A stretch of DNA of 5,310 nt from an uncultured Actinomyces sp. GTDB taxonomy: Bacteria > Actinomycetota > Actinomycetes > Actinomycetales > Actinomycetaceae. Position numbers and translations under genes: made by a program. The notes under the pieces were generated by a model that was not told the DNA's origin, did not search any database, and saw only the letters and a program-made list of their open reading frames with translations. This document shows positions 4,890 through 5,310 of the stretch, one piece after another. The stretch is from the NCBI GenBank assembly GCA_915069725.1, contig CAJZFF010000171.1, positions 1-5,310 of the forward strand, given 5' to 3'. Numbering within the stretch: the stretch's first letter is position 1; the number at the start of each line of letters is the position of its first letter.

Positions 4890-5310
4890 ATGTCTGACCA
4901 CGACGCAACCCAGCCGCCGACCTCCGGCTCGCCCCGCCCCAATCAGGGCGACGAGTTCAACGCCCGGACCGTCCTCATCAACCAGGACATGCTCGACGCC
5001 GCGCGCGCCGAGCAGCAGGCTCCGGGGCAGGCGCCCGGTGCCGTCCCTGGTGCGGCTCCCGGCGCCCAGGCCGGATCGTGGCGCCCCGTGCAGCCCGACC
5101 TTCCCGCTGGGCCTCCGCCCGAGGAACAGACGCGTGCCTACCCCACAGGTGCCGGGCGGGCAGCCGCCCAGCCGGGGTCCGCCCCGGCGGACCCCTACGC
5201 TCAGGGCAATCCTTACGCCCAGCAGAGCGGGGCCGATCCATTCGGATCACAGAGCCCACAGCCCCAGCCCGGTCAGCCGACCCAGTTCGGTCAGCCCGAC
5301 CCGACCGCAG
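4890..5310 (+). CDS. N-terminus of a Pro/Gln/Ala-rich protein, cut by the window edge
   Basis: An open frame from ATG 4890 runs to the window edge without a stop (140 codons visible). The upstream AGAGGGA (4879-4885) is an adequate ribosome binding site. Residues 1-45 are polar and moderately charged, with a compact segment EFNARTVLINQDMLDAARAE (22-41). From about residue 42 the chain is low-complexity, rich in Pro, Gln, Gly and Ala, with PYAQG/PYAQQ and QPGQP-like near-repeats. There is no signal peptide or membrane segment in the visible part. In actinobacteria such disordered N-termini often precede a membrane anchor or a domain of unknown function, but the functional domain lies outside the window. 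No function can be assigned. The promoter is unclear; TAGCGT at 4856-4861 is a weak -10 candidate. Confidence 0.8.
   Translation, partial: MSDHDATQPPTSGSPRPNQGDEFNARTVLINQDMLDAARAEQQAPGQAPGAVPGAAPGAQAGSWRPVQPDLPAGPPPEEQTRAYPTGAGRAAAQPGSAPADPYAQGNPYAQQSGADPFGSQSPQPQPGQPTQFGQPDPTA

Overview
The window looks like chromosomal DNA of a high-GC Gram-positive bacterium (Actinomycetota; an Actinomyces-like relative is my guess). Reasons: high GC in the conserved right half, GTG start use with clear Shine-Dalgarno boxes, a tRNA promoter of the TTGCTC-N17-TAGGCT kind, a WYL-domain regulator, and a Pro/Gln/Ala-rich leader on the last protein. The genus cannot be proved from this sequence.

Layout, left to right. 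A class II tRNA-Ser(UGA) on the + strand (3-88) is followed by a 284-nt gap with a stem-loop, a possible 18-codon ORF and short repeats. Next is a DHA2-type drug efflux transporter of the major facilitator superfamily (375-1790, +). A 259-nt gap with no recognisable gene separates it from a small VOC-fold (glyoxalase/bleomycin-resistance superfamily) protein on the - strand (2050-2436). That gene is divergent from a WYL-domain HTH regulator (2541-3524, +), and the 104-nt shared promoter region holds a perfect TGACAC-CTT-GTGTCA palindrome. The regulator is convergent with an AlkD-like DNA alkylation repair gene (3628-4338, -), with a nested inverted repeat between them. A second tRNA gene, tRNA-Ser(GCU) (4590-4676, +), has a recognisable promoter and a strong terminator. 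The window ends inside the first 140 codons of a proline/glutamine-rich protein (4890 to the edge, +).

How the parts may work together. The VOC protein and WYL regulator form a divergent regulator/target pair, probably controlled through the palindrome. The efflux pump beside them suggests a small drug- or toxin-response islet. It lies directly downstream of a tRNA gene, and the samples I counted in the pump gene have much lower GC than the alkylation repair gene. The alkylation repair gene, tRNA-Ser(GCU) and final gene look like ordinary chromosomal background. I see no transposase, integrase, CRISPR array or toxin-antitoxin pair, and no clear evidence of an entirely new system. The best leads are the palindrome and the nested repeat at 3526-3604.
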